NCBI GenBank assembly: GCA_023411445.1
Contig: JAEYOT010000055.1
Location: 1-10,748 of the forward strand
From: Pseudomonadota bacterium
Lineage (GTDB): Bacteria; Myxococcota_A; Polyangia; Polyangiales; Polyangiaceae
DNA: 10,748 bases
Direction: 5' to 3'
Below the pieces are notes generated by a model. That model had not been told where the DNA came from. It ran no database searches and saw only the letters and a program-made list of their open reading frames with translations. Positions 1 through 6,458 of the stretch are shown here, one piece after another; position 1 is the first letter of the stretch, and each line of letters begins with the position of its first letter. Both the position numbers and the translations under genes were made by a program.

Positions 1-29
1 ACCCACCGACGGCTTGCGCCGTGGTGGGT
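1..29 (-). terminator. Strong hairpin, probable terminator of the envelope operon
   Basis: The arms ACCCACC (1-7) and GGTGGGT (23-29) pair perfectly. After one bulged G at position 8 the stem continues with ACGGC (9-13) against GCCGT (18-22), closing on a TTGC loop. This gives 12 base pairs, nearly all G-C. It lies 38 bases beyond the stop codon of the minus-strand lipoprotein gene, where an intrinsic terminator would sit. The U-tract expected on the minus strand would fall to the left of position 1, outside the window, so it cannot be confirmed. On the plus strand no T-run follows, so it does not look like a plus-strand terminator. Confidence 0.6.
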
Positions 30-67
30 CGCTCCTCAGCTACTTGCTGTAGCCCTGTTCGTGTTGC

Positions 68-1438
68 TCAGTCCGTGATGGCGGACCGCACGCCGCCCTG
101 GCCGGGCTCAGCGCTATCGACGCAGAACATCTTCACGTACTGGCCCGAGGAATAGGTGCTGCACTGGTCGTCCGACGAGCAACCGATCGGATGGCAAGCG
201 CCCTCGTAGCAGACTTGCGTACTGGCGATGTCTAGAGCCGCGACGCCGATGCCGCCGTAGCAGTCGTAGGTCGTGATGCAGCTCCGCAAGCAGCTGCCTT
301 CCACGCAGGTCAGGCGCGGGTCGCTATTTGCAAAAGTGCAATCTTCGTTGGTGGTGCACTCGGGCAAGGCTTCGCACACGCTGTCATCGTTGCAGGTGTA
401 GCCGGGCTCGCAGTCCAGCGGACCGTTGCAGGCGCGGTAGCAGCCGGTCTGCTGGTAGCAAACGCAGTCGTCCGCCCCGCAGATGTCGGCCGCGTTGGTG
501 CCCAGCATGTACTGGTCCTCGCAGTCAGCGTCTTTCTTGCACGGTGCAGCGGGCGCCTCGCACTTTTCGGAGTCCTCGTCGCACGTCAGCACGAGCGCGG
601 CGCCCGAGCGCGTGAACTGCGGGCAGCCACCCGGGTTCGGACCGTCCGTCTCGCAGTCGGCGACGTACGAGCACTGGCCCTCGTTGCACGACCAGGTGTC
701 GTCGCACTCGCAATAAGCAGCCTGCGCGAAGCACTGCGCGGCGAGCTGGGTACCGGCAGTAGCGGTAGCGCAGTTGCTGGCGCCGATCAGCTCCGCGAGC
801 TCGGCGCAGGATTGAGCGCCCGTGCCGTACGGCTCGCTCACGTCCGGAACGGAAACCGCCGACCAAGCGACGTGCAGAGCAACCGGTAGCGTGCAGCAGT
901 CCGCATCTTCCACGCACTCGGCGCTGCAGCTCTTACCGGTGGGTGTGTAGGACTCGACAGGACGGCTGCACACGCCCAGGTAGCCGAGGGGGACGGCCTG
1001 CCCGAAACCGCCGGGGAGACAGGCGAGCTTCGGATCGCAGTCCGCGCTGACCGAGCACGTCTCGCCGAGCTGGCCGAGGCGGATGGTCGGGATGTTGCCC
1101 TCGCCGCCCTCGCCGTTCACGTCCTTCGCGCAGCGCTGGTTGAAGCAGGCCAGGCCGTCTTCGCAGTCGGCGCGCCGGGTACAGCTCTCGCCCTCACCAC
1201 CCAAGACGGGAGGCGTGGGGCCAACGCCGTTGCCGTCGCCGCCTTCGCCGCCGCCGGGCGCGGTCTTGTAGCAGGCGCCCTGCAGGCACTTCAGGCCGTC
1301 GGCGCAGTCCGCCGCGCTGTCGCACGATTCACCAATGCCGCTCTTGGCGATGGTGGCGTCGTTGTCGCAGCCGGACACGAGCGCGGCAGCAGACACCGCT
1401 ACCAGACTAAGAAAAGACCAGATCACTTTGCTTCGCAT
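68..1438 (-). CDS. Cysteine-rich secreted lipoprotein
   Basis: The 456-residue protein starts with a lipoprotein signal peptide: basic MRSK, a hydrophobic stretch, and the lipobox LVSGC with the lipidated cysteine at residue 24. The mature protein has 48 further cysteines, an even number that fits extensive disulfide bonding outside the cytoplasm. Two N-terminal modules share exactly the spacing C-x5-C-x5-C-x4-C (residues 39-56 and 86-103), and a third begins the same way (128-140). Each reads roughly E-S/T-C, then DC, then LxC. Linkers at 62-85 and 107-115 are rich in Gly and Glu. The rest carries looser 'DC...C...C' units up to the C-terminus. There is no visible catalytic motif. Such Cys-rich lipoproteins are common in Polyangia and usually unassigned; a surface binding or structural role is an inference. 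The start is secure because GAGGAG lies 6 bases upstream. It follows the OmpA-like gene by 56 bases on the same strand, probably in one operon. Confidence 0.85.
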   Translation of the reverse strand: MRSKVIWSFLSLVAVSAAALVSGCDNDATIAKSGIGESCDSAADCADGLKCLQGACYKTAPGGGEGGDGNGVGPTPPVLGGEGESCTRRADCEDGLACFNQRCAKDVNGEGGEGNIPTIRLGQLGETCSVSADCDPKLACLPGGFGQAVPLGYLGVCSRPVESYTPTGKSCSAECVEDADCCTLPVALHVAWSAVSVPDVSEPYGTGAQSCAELAELIGASNCATATAGTQLAAQCFAQAAYCECDDTWSCNEGQCSYVADCETDGPNPGGCPQFTRSGAALVLTCDEDSEKCEAPAAPCKKDADCEDQYMLGTNAADICGADDCVCYQQTGCYRACNGPLDCEPGYTCNDDSVCEALPECTTNEDCTFANSDPRLTCVEGSCLRSCITTYDCYGGIGVAALDIASTQVCYEGACHPIGCSSDDQCSTYSSGQYVKMFCVDSAEPGQGGVRSAITD

Positions 1439-1444
1439 ATTTGA

Positions 1445-1450
1445 CTCCTC
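1445..1450 (-). promoter_or_regulatory. Ribosome binding site of the lipoprotein gene
   Basis: GAGGAG on the minus strand sits 6 bases before the ATG at 1438. It is the clearest Shine-Dalgarno sequence in the window; most other genes here have weak or no recognisable ones. It suggests efficient independent translation of this second gene of the operon. Confidence 0.75.
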
Positions 1451-1463
1451 GGGCTATTCAGCG

Positions 1464-1486
1464 GACTTCGAGTCGCGCTCGAAGTC
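1464..1486 (-). promoter_or_regulatory. Intercistronic hairpin between the OmpA-like and lipoprotein genes
   Basis: GACTTCGAG (1464-1472) and CTCGAAGTC (1478-1486) form a perfect 9-bp stem with a five-base TCGCG loop. It lies in the 56-base gap, 8 bases past the OmpA-like stop and just ahead of the lipoprotein ribosome binding site. No T-run follows in the direction of transcription, so a full intrinsic terminator is unlikely. An mRNA processing or 3'-end stabilising hairpin that lets the two genes be expressed at different levels is the better reading, as inference. Confidence 0.55.
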
Positions 1487-1494
1487 GAATTTCT

Positions 1495-2976
1495 TCACTT
1501 CTGCAGCAGCTTGAACTCGATACGACGATTCTCTTGACGACCCTTGTCCGTCGCATTGTCGGCGACAGGCTCGTTCATGCCAGCGCCGCGCGTCTCGATG
1601 CGCTCCGGCTCGATGCCCTTGCCGACCAGGTATTCCTTGACGGCAGCGGCGCGAGCTTCGGATAGCTCGAGGTTCTTTTGCGCGTCGCCCACGTTGTCCG
1701 TATGGCCGCTGATCGAGATGCGCAGCTCGGGGTACTGCTTGAGCACGCCCACCGCCTCGTCCAGCAGCTTGTTCGAATCCTTGCGGATGGTGGCCTTGCC
1801 GAAGTCGAAATTGATGCCCTTGATCACACCCGAGAACTTGGCGACTTCCTTGGGCAGCTCATCTGGGCAGCCGTCCTCGTCCTGGAAGCCGTTCTTCGTC
1901 TCCGGCTGGTCCACGCACTTGTCTTGCTCGTCGACGATGCCGTCGCCGTCCTGATCGTGGATGCAACCATCCGGCGGCGTGCCCTTCACGTCCGGGCACT
2001 TGTCATCCGGAAGCAGCACGCCGTCGCCGTCGACGTCCTTGTTCGGACATCCGTCGGCGGGCGCGGGCTCGGCGCCGTCCTCCGCTTCCGTCGGGCAGGG
2101 ATCCTGAGCGTCCGGGATGCCATCCTTGTCCGTGTCCGCCGGTGCCACCGGCGCCGGACAGCCGTTGGGCGCGACGCCCGGCTGCATCGGACAGGCATCC
2201 TGCGTATCAATGAAACCGTCGCCGTCCGAGTCGCGCGGCGGCGGCGCTTCATCACCGGTGCGGCCTAGCGTGAACGAGAGGCCGAGCAGCACCTCGAAGT
2301 TTTGCACCAGGTCGCCCTCCTCGATCTGAGGGGGCTCGCGGTTTTGCTGCATCAAGTTGTCGCGCACGTCCAGGCGCGCGCTGATGTAGCGGGTGATGGC
2401 GTACTTGGCGCCGACACCGAAGTAGAGCGCCGGATCGCTGTCGTCGCCCAGGCCGGTCTCGTTGCTCTTCAAATTCATGCCGCCGGCGCCGACGACGACG
2501 AACGGCACGATGCGGAACCGCGGGTACTGCGCGATGGCGTGCAGCCGGTAGGTCCAGATCGTCGCCGAGTCATCCGTGATGCTGGTGCTGGTCGGGATGA
2601 CACCGAGCTCACCTTCGACGCCTAGCCACGAGAGCGGATAGAAGCCGGCGCGGACGCCCAGGTCCAAACCCGGGCGAGCGATCTGTTGGTGACCGCTAGC
2701 CGGAGGCTGGTTGGCGATCACCTGCAGGTCTTGCAAGTTGTGCTGCTTGGAGAAGATGGCAGCGCCGCCGTAAATGCCGAGCTCCAGCGCCATCGGCGTG
2801 GGCCGAAACTTCCGCCAGAAGCCGTCGCCGCCGCCGTCGCCGGTTGCTGAGCCGCTCGCGCTCGCTCCCGAGCCGTCGGCCTGAAAAGAGAAGCCCGCTT
2901 CGGCGGCGTGAGCGCTCGGCGCCACGACGAGTGCGGACAGACCTGTAATCAACCCTAGGTAAGATGAAGGACGCAT
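1495..2976 (-). CDS. OmpA-family outer membrane protein with TSP3 repeats
   Basis: This 493-residue protein has a Sec signal peptide (likely cleavage after SAHA, residue 24). A Gly/Ser/Asp-rich linker follows (33-52), then an eight-strand-like beta-barrel region (about 62-240) with alternating strands such as the one around LGVEGELGVIP and an aromatic-rich end. From 249 to 372 come four Asp-rich TSP3-type calcium-binding repeats (DSDGDG, DTDKDG, DVDGDG and DQDGDG). An OmpA C-terminal domain fills 388-493. It contains GHTDNVG (424-430) and LSEAR (438-442), whose Asp427 and Arg442 match the residues that hold diaminopimelate in peptidoglycan. The protein therefore probably spans the outer membrane and tethers it to the cell wall, with a calcium-stiffened stalk. 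Length and architecture are normal for OmpA/OprF-like proteins with TSP3 stalks. The ATG is supported by the signal peptide; no good Shine-Dalgarno precedes it. It is the first gene of a likely operon with the Cys-rich lipoprotein. Confidence 0.9.
   Translation of the reverse strand: MRPSSYLGLITGLSALVVAPSAHAAEAGFSFQADGSGASASGSATGDGGGDGFWRKFRPTPMALELGIYGGAAIFSKQHNLQDLQVIANQPPASGHQQIARPGLDLGVRAGFYPLSWLGVEGELGVIPTSTSITDDSATIWTYRLHAIAQYPRFRIVPFVVVGAGGMNLKSNETGLGDDSDPALYFGVGAKYAITRYISARLDVRDNLMQQNREPPQIEEGDLVQNFEVLLGLSFTLGRTGDEAPPPRDSDGDGFIDTQDACPMQPGVAPNGCPAPVAPADTDKDGIPDAQDPCPTEAEDGAEPAPADGCPNKDVDGDGVLLPDDKCPDVKGTPPDGCIHDQDGDGIVDEQDKCVDQPETKNGFQDEDGCPDELPKEVAKFSGVIKGINFDFGKATIRKDSNKLLDEAVGVLKQYPELRISISGHTDNVGDAQKNLELSEARAAAVKEYLVGKGIEPERIETRGAGMNEPVADNATDKGRQENRRIEFKLLQK
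1861..2232 (-). repeat. TSP3-type calcium-binding repeat block in the OmpA-like gene
   Basis: Four units are encoded, each with a D-x-D-x-D-G core followed by a Cys-Pro type spacer (for example DSDGDGFIDTQDACP). The units differ in length (about 26-35 residues) and their DNA has diverged, so this is a protein-level repeat, not a recent tandem duplication. In thrombospondins and OmpA-like proteins these loops bind calcium and stiffen the chain. Each unit has about two Cys, which fits disulfide bonding in the periplasm. Confidence 0.8.
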
Positions 2977-3024
2977 TTTGAGGATAGACCCCTGACAGAA
3001 ATCCCGAAGCCGAGGACAAAAGCT

Positions 3025-3056
3025 CAGGTCGACACGTTTGGCAACATGTCGACCTG
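3025..3056. promoter_or_regulatory. Long inverted repeat in the leader of the OmpA-like gene
   Basis: CAGGTCGACA (3025-3034) is repeated inverted as TGTCGACCTG (3047-3056), a perfect 10-bp arm. Inside, after one mismatch, GTT (3036-3038) pairs with AAC (3043-3045) around a four-base loop. On the minus strand it is followed by AGCTTTTG, a short T-run of four. It lies 48 bases upstream of the OmpA-like start codon. It could be an operator for a dimeric regulator, or an RNA hairpin (attenuator or stabiliser) in the 5' leader. The sequence alone does not separate these. Confidence 0.6.
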
Positions 3057-3090
3057 CCCCACCTCTGAACAGCAGTGTTTAAGCAAGCGC

Positions 3091-3107
3091 AGCAAACCAA
3101 CCGCCAA
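3091..3107 (-). promoter_or_regulatory. Candidate sigma-54 promoter for the OmpA-like gene
   Basis: The minus strand reads TTGGCGGTTGGTTTGCT. This matches the sigma-54 form TTGGC-AC-N-TTGCW at TTGGC and TTGCT, with exactly ten bases between the invariant GG (3105-3104) and GC (3093-3092); the AC dinucleotide is absent. Transcription would start near 3080 and give a leader of about 105 bases that contains the 3025-3056 dyad. I see no convincing sigma-70 -35/-10 pair here. This is a short motif found by eye and may be chance. Confidence 0.35.
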
Positions 3108-3119
3108 ATGATTGAATTT

Positions 3120-3138
3120 GCTTCTAAATTTTAGAAGC
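3120..3138. promoter_or_regulatory. Perfect 19-bp AT-rich dyad, probable operator or activator site
   Basis: GCTTCTAAATTTTAGAAGC has two perfect 9-bp arms around a single central T. It lies in an AT-rich patch, conspicuous in this GC-rich sequence, between two divergent genes. It starts 13 bases upstream of the sigma-54-like element that faces the OmpA-like gene and about 165 bases upstream of the preferred phosphofructokinase start. Its form suits a homodimeric DNA-binding protein such as a TetR, GntR or LysR type regulator. Which gene it controls is unknown. Confidence 0.55.
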
Positions 3139-3302
3139 TCACGCACCGCCTGGTCGCGCTTTGCCTCACTAATTCCAATTCACGATTCCTGTTCTCGAGT
3201 GGTCACCCATCAGTGGCGGTGGCTTCAAACGGGCGGCCGGCTGCGCTTCCGCAATCCGAGCGACGCCCTCGCGAAACTTCTCGCGGCGCACGCTGCTCTC
3301 AC

Positions 3303-4709
3303 ATGAGCGCGGAAGCTGCTCGCCCGGGTTCGAGCCCACCACCGTCTTCGTTCGCGGAGGGTGCGCCGTTCGACGTGCAGCTGCCAGGTGGCCCGCCTGG
3401 CACCATCACCGCGCGCGATGTTGCGATCAAGGATCTCGGCCGCTGCCGCTTGCCTTCGCCGGCGCTCGCACATCTCGGCGAAGGCGCGATGCACTTCGTC
3501 GGAGAGGCCGACAAGGTGCTGGTCAACGACCGTCTGTCGCAGCTGCCAACCTCGCCTGAGCTACTGCGCCAGCTGCCAGCGTTCGAGCTGGCGGGGCCCA
3601 GGAACCGCGTCTTCTTCGATCCCAGCAAGGCGCGCGCAGGCATCGTGACTTGTGGCGGCCTGTGTCCAGGCTTGAACAACGTGATCCGCGGCTTGGTGCT
3701 GGAGCTGTGGTTCGGCTACGGCGTCAAGCGCATCACCGGCTTTCGTTATGGCTACGAAGGGATGATCGCGCGCGGTAGGACGCCGGAGCCGCTCACGCCC
3801 GATACGGTCTCACACATCCATCACCGAGGCGGCACCATCTTGGGCTCCTCGCGCGGCGGGCAGGCCCCGGAAAAGCTCGTGGACACGCTGGAAGCGCTAG
3901 GGCTCGACATGCTCTTCGTGATCGGCGGGGACGGCACCATCCGCGGCGCGATGCAAATCGGCGCGGAGATCGAGCGGCGCGGCCTACCGATCGGCGTCGT
4001 GGGCGTGCCGAAAACGATCGACAACGACATTCATTTCATCGACCGGAGCTTCGGCTTCGAGAGCGCCTATTCGGCCGCGGTCGAGGTGATCCGAGCTGCC
4101 CGCGTCGAAGCCACCGGAGCGCGCGATGGCATCGGCCTGGTCAAGCTGATGGGGCGGCACTCCGGCTTCGTCGCCTGCAACGCGGCGCTCGCCTCCACTG
4201 ACGTGGACCTGGTGTTGATTCCGGAGGTGCCCATGCAGCTGGAGGGGGAGAGCGGCGTTCTGCGTTACATCGAGCGGGTGCTGGATCGCCAGGGCCACGC
4301 GGTGATCGTGGTCGCAGAGGGCGCCGCGCAGGATCTACTGGCCGAGGGTGGCGCCGACAAGTCAGGCAACACCAAGCTGGGGGACGTAGGCGTGTTCCTG
4401 CGCGACCGCATCACGCAGCATTTCCGTCAAGAGGAGCGTGACGTCACGCTCAAGTACATCGACCCCAGCTACGCCATCCGCAGCGTGCCCGCCTCCCCTT
4501 CGGACAGCGTGTACTGCTGGAACATGGCGCGCAACGCCGTGCACGCGGCGATGGCCGGCAACACCGAGATGCTGATCGGTCGCTGGCATGGCCGCTTCGT
4601 CCACGTCCCGATGCCGCTCGCCACGCGCAGCCGCAAACAGGTCGATCCCGGTGACGACGTTTGGACGAGCGTAATCGAAGCCACCGGTCAGCCCAGGCAG
4701 TTCTGTTGA
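3303..4709 (+). CDS. pfkA: ATP-dependent 6-phosphofructokinase (plant/trypanosome-like clade)
   Basis: It phosphorylates fructose 6-phosphate to fructose 1,6-bisphosphate, the committing step of glycolysis, in the cytoplasm. From the ATG at 3303 the protein has 468 residues. Family motifs run in order: CGGLCPGLN, GFRYGYEGM, the GGTILGSSRGG loop, GGDGT (208-212), PKTIDND (236-242, catalytic Asp240), KLMGRHSGF, and a late YIDPSYAIRSVPAS segment. Glycine in GGDGT, where PPi-using enzymes carry Asp, indicates ATP as donor. Lysine in PKTIDND, where E. coli PfkA has Gly, places it with the long plant and trypanosome ATP-PFKs that arose within the PPi-PFK branch. The N-terminal extension of about 100 residues before the catalytic core is typical of that group. 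A GTG at 3213 would add 30 residues of low-complexity Pro/Arg/Ser-rich sequence with no family resemblance, so I prefer the ATG. Neither start has a clear ribosome binding site. The stop overlaps the next gene. Confidence 0.88.
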   Translation: MSAEAARPGSSPPPSSFAEGAPFDVQLPGGPPGTITARDVAIKDLGRCRLPSPALAHLGEGAMHFVGEADKVLVNDRLSQLPTSPELLRQLPAFELAGPRNRVFFDPSKARAGIVTCGGLCPGLNNVIRGLVLELWFGYGVKRITGFRYGYEGMIARGRTPEPLTPDTVSHIHHRGGTILGSSRGGQAPEKLVDTLEALGLDMLFVIGGDGTIRGAMQIGAEIERRGLPIGVVGVPKTIDNDIHFIDRSFGFESAYSAAVEVIRAARVEATGARDGIGLVKLMGRHSGFVACNAALASTDVDLVLIPEVPMQLEGESGVLRYIERVLDRQGHAVIVVAEGAAQDLLAEGGADKSGNTKLGDVGVFLRDRITQHFRQEERDVTLKYIDPSYAIRSVPASPSDSVYCWNMARNAVHAAMAGNTEMLIGRWHGRFVHVPMPLATRSRKQVDPGDDVWTSVIEATGQPRQFC

Positions 4710-5119
4710 GCCTCGAGCTGTCCGCCCCACCGCGCCGCTTCGGCCCGCTCGGCTACCTGGCGGGGCTGAGCGTGCCGCGCTTGGTGCTCTGGTGTTACCT
4801 GATTTGGTGGGGCTTCGTCGTTGGCTCTTACTTCGATCCGAGCCCACGGCTCTGGCTCAGCTCGCTCGGGATCAGCGCCATCATCGGCACTGGGCTGTAC
4901 CTCAGCACCGCCTACGGCAGCCGCGGGAGGACGCGACTCGAGCGCTGGCAGGTCGCTCGGCTGTACTTGATGCCCTTCTGCGTCTCCAGCTTCGCCGCGC
5001 TGATCAAGGGGCACGGCTTCGTGCTCGTGTTCTACCCCACGCTGGCGCAGAACCTACCCGCCGCGCTCGCTTGCGCGCTGTTCGTCAGCGCGTGGCTCGT
5101 GGCGCGCTGCTTCGCCTGA
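4706..5119 (+). CDS. Small multi-pass membrane protein of unknown function
   Basis: I do not recognise the family. From a TTG at 4706 it has 137 residues with about four hydrophobic segments: roughly 25-42 (rich in Trp and Leu), 49-68, 84-100 and 117-134. A basic loop (RGRTRLERWQ) lies between the second and third segments. There is no signal peptide, lipobox or catalytic motif. The TTG overlaps the phosphofructokinase stop as TTGA, with AGG about 8 bases before it, which suggests translational coupling. A further TTG at 4661 would add 15 polar residues and a 49-base overlap and is less likely. The coupling implies co-expression with the glycolytic enzyme, but no link in function can be shown. 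It could be a membrane partner of something encoded elsewhere. Confidence 0.7.
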   Translation: MSLELSAPPRRFGPLGYLAGLSVPRLVLWCYLIWWGFVVGSYFDPSPRLWLSSLGISAIIGTGLYLSTAYGSRGRTRLERWQVARLYLMPFCVSSFAALIKGHGFVLVFYPTLAQNLPAALACALFVSAWLVARCFA

Positions 5120-5143
5120 GCCAGGCGCTCATGCGGAGCGCTT
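5113..5143. terminator. Overlapping hairpins at a convergent gene junction
   Basis: CGCCTG (5113-5118) pairs with CAGGCG (5122-5127) around a three-base loop. Alternatively, GCGCTC (5125-5130) pairs with GAGCGC (5136-5141), extended by a G-T and an A-T pair. The two hairpins are mutually exclusive and span the stop codons of the membrane protein gene and the convergent rdgC-like gene, which are only 9 bases apart. Neither has a T-run after it, so intrinsic termination is only a possibility. It may equally be incidental base pairing in GC-rich DNA. Confidence 0.3.
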
Positions 5144-6436
5144 CTTGGCCGCCCGCGTCACGGCCGCGATCTCCCGCAGCGCGCTGGCCGGGATGCTCTC
5201 TTCATCCATCCAAGCTGCGAGCGCCGGCTCCCAGCCCTTGGACCAGCCGGGCGCGAGCCGCTCACGCAAGAAGGCAGCGAACAGTCCATCGAGCAGCGCC
5301 GTGAGCCGCTCGATCAGCTCCGTTCGCTCCAAGAAAGCGTCGTCGCTCTCCTCTTTCAGCACCGCCGGCACGGCGCCGCTGCCAATCAAGAACCGCGGCG
5401 CGTTGAAGTCGAACGCGAAATCCTGCTGCTCCAGGCGCAGCACCAGCCGGGCCGCGACCGGCAACTTCATGTTGCGCACCGCTTCGCGCGCTTCGGCGCT
5501 GCCGGCCGGCTGCGCTCCTCTCACCGCGACGCGCTCCGCTCGGTCCAGCACGTGCTCCAGCGTCAGCTTGCGATCCAGCCAGACCTCCGCTTCGCCTTCT
5601 CCCACCGCGATAGGCTCGTTGACGAGCTCCTGCCGTAGCCACACCCACAGCAGCATCTCCGCGCCGAGAAAGCGCGTCGTCTCGATGCGCTCGATCAGCG
5701 CCTGCAGCTCGTCGTCTACCTCTTCCGCTTCGTCCTCGTCGCGGGGCAAGGCTTTGGCTACGCGCGCGGCGGGCGCGAGCTGTCCCGCCTCTTCCTTGCG
5801 CTGCGCGGTCTTGGTGTTGCGCCCCGAAGAGAGCCGCAGCGGCTCCACCTTCTCGAAAGCCTTGCGCAGCGCCGGCGGTAGATTCGCGCGCTCGGCAGCG
5901 GCGTAGGGGCTGTCTACGTGCAGCTCCAGGCCGAAGGTCTTCTGGAACAGGGCGCAGAACTCTTCCGTCGCGCGCACCGAGTGCGTAAATAGCAGCACCG
6001 TGCCTGCGTCCAGATCCCACAGCACGTCGAAGGCGCGGGACGTGGGCAAGATCTTCTTGCGCAGTCGCCCGATCACGCGCAGCTTGATGTCCTCCTTCTC
6101 TGCGCGCGTCAGCTTCTCGCGGCCCGCGCGCGCCAGCATGCGCTGCTCTTCGTCCGCGATCTGAGACTTCAGCAGGACGCCCGGGATCTTCCACTTGTCC
6201 ACGCGGAAGCCCAGCTGCAAGAAGCGATCGTAGAAGATGCGATCGGGCTGGAAGTCCAAGTCGAAGGGCCGCTCGATCACGCACCAGCCGACCGCCTCGG
6301 ACGCCTCGTCCTCTGCAGCCAGGGGCTGAAACTTGCGCAGCCGCACGGCCTCCAGGTAGCGCTTTCGCAGGTCCTTCGGGGGCTTGCCTTGAACGAACAA
6401 GCGCGTGAACGTCAGCGCTCCGCGTGTGACACCCAA
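5129..6436 (-). CDS. rdgC: RdgC-like recombination-associated protein, long divergent form
   Basis: E. coli RdgC is a ring-shaped, sequence-independent DNA-binding protein that limits RecA access to DNA. This 435-residue protein keeps the RdgC core: an N-terminal strand-rich segment (about 7-60), then IPGVLLK (84-90), a charged helix ending in KLTRAEKEDIK (108-118), a LRKKILPTSRAF stretch (125-136) and LWDLDAGTVLLF (139-150). This matches the order and spacing of the E. coli segment around its own 'LLPRAFSRF' motif. The C-terminal part (about 329-390, LRLEQQDFAFDF then LIERLTALLDGLF) resembles the RdgC end domain. Between them lies an acidic insert (232-245) and a conserved-looking FLGAEMLLWVWLR segment (256-268). 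E. coli RdgC is about 300 residues, so this is a longer variant of the type I associate with deltaproteobacteria-like genomes. The start is a TTG with no good ribosome binding site, 22 bases after the upstream gene. Confidence 0.75.
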   Translation of the reverse strand: MGVTRGALTFTRLFVQGKPPKDLRKRYLEAVRLRKFQPLAAEDEASEAVGWCVIERPFDLDFQPDRIFYDRFLQLGFRVDKWKIPGVLLKSQIADEEQRMLARAGREKLTRAEKEDIKLRVIGRLRKKILPTSRAFDVLWDLDAGTVLLFTHSVRATEEFCALFQKTFGLELHVDSPYAAAERANLPPALRKAFEKVEPLRLSSGRNTKTAQRKEEAGQLAPAARVAKALPRDEDEAEEVDDELQALIERIETTRFLGAEMLLWVWLRQELVNEPIAVGEGEAEVWLDRKLTLEHVLDRAERVAVRGAQPAGSAEAREAVRNMKLPVAARLVLRLEQQDFAFDFNAPRFLIGSGAVPAVLKEESDDAFLERTELIERLTALLDGLFAAFLRERLAPGWSKGWEPALAAWMDEESIPASALREIAAVTRAAKKRSA

Positions 6437-6458
6437 ATCCCAGCTCGCTTTCTGCCCC

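Noticed and set aside
1986..2255. Short Arg/Thr-rich frame within the TSP3 region
   Set aside because: It is the out-of-frame reading of the repetitive Asp/Gly codons of the OmpA-like gene.
3151..3165. Sigma-54-like match on the plus strand (TGG...TTTGCC) facing phosphofructokinase
   Set aside because: The gap between GG and GC is nine bases, not the ten that sigma-54 requires.
3213..3302. GTG-initiated 30-residue extension of phosphofructokinase
   Set aside because: Low-complexity sequence without family similarity and no ribosome binding site; the ATG at 3303 gives the usual family length, though neither start is proven.
3924..4031. Possibility that the phosphofructokinase uses pyrophosphate
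   Set aside because: The PPi-type Asp is missing: the motif is GGDGT, so ATP is expected despite the Lys in PKTIDND.
5262..6284. 340-codon frame overlapping the rdgC-like gene on the same strand
   Set aside because: Arg/Ala/Gly-rich out-of-frame translation with no motif; the other frame has RdgC-like pattern and normal composition.
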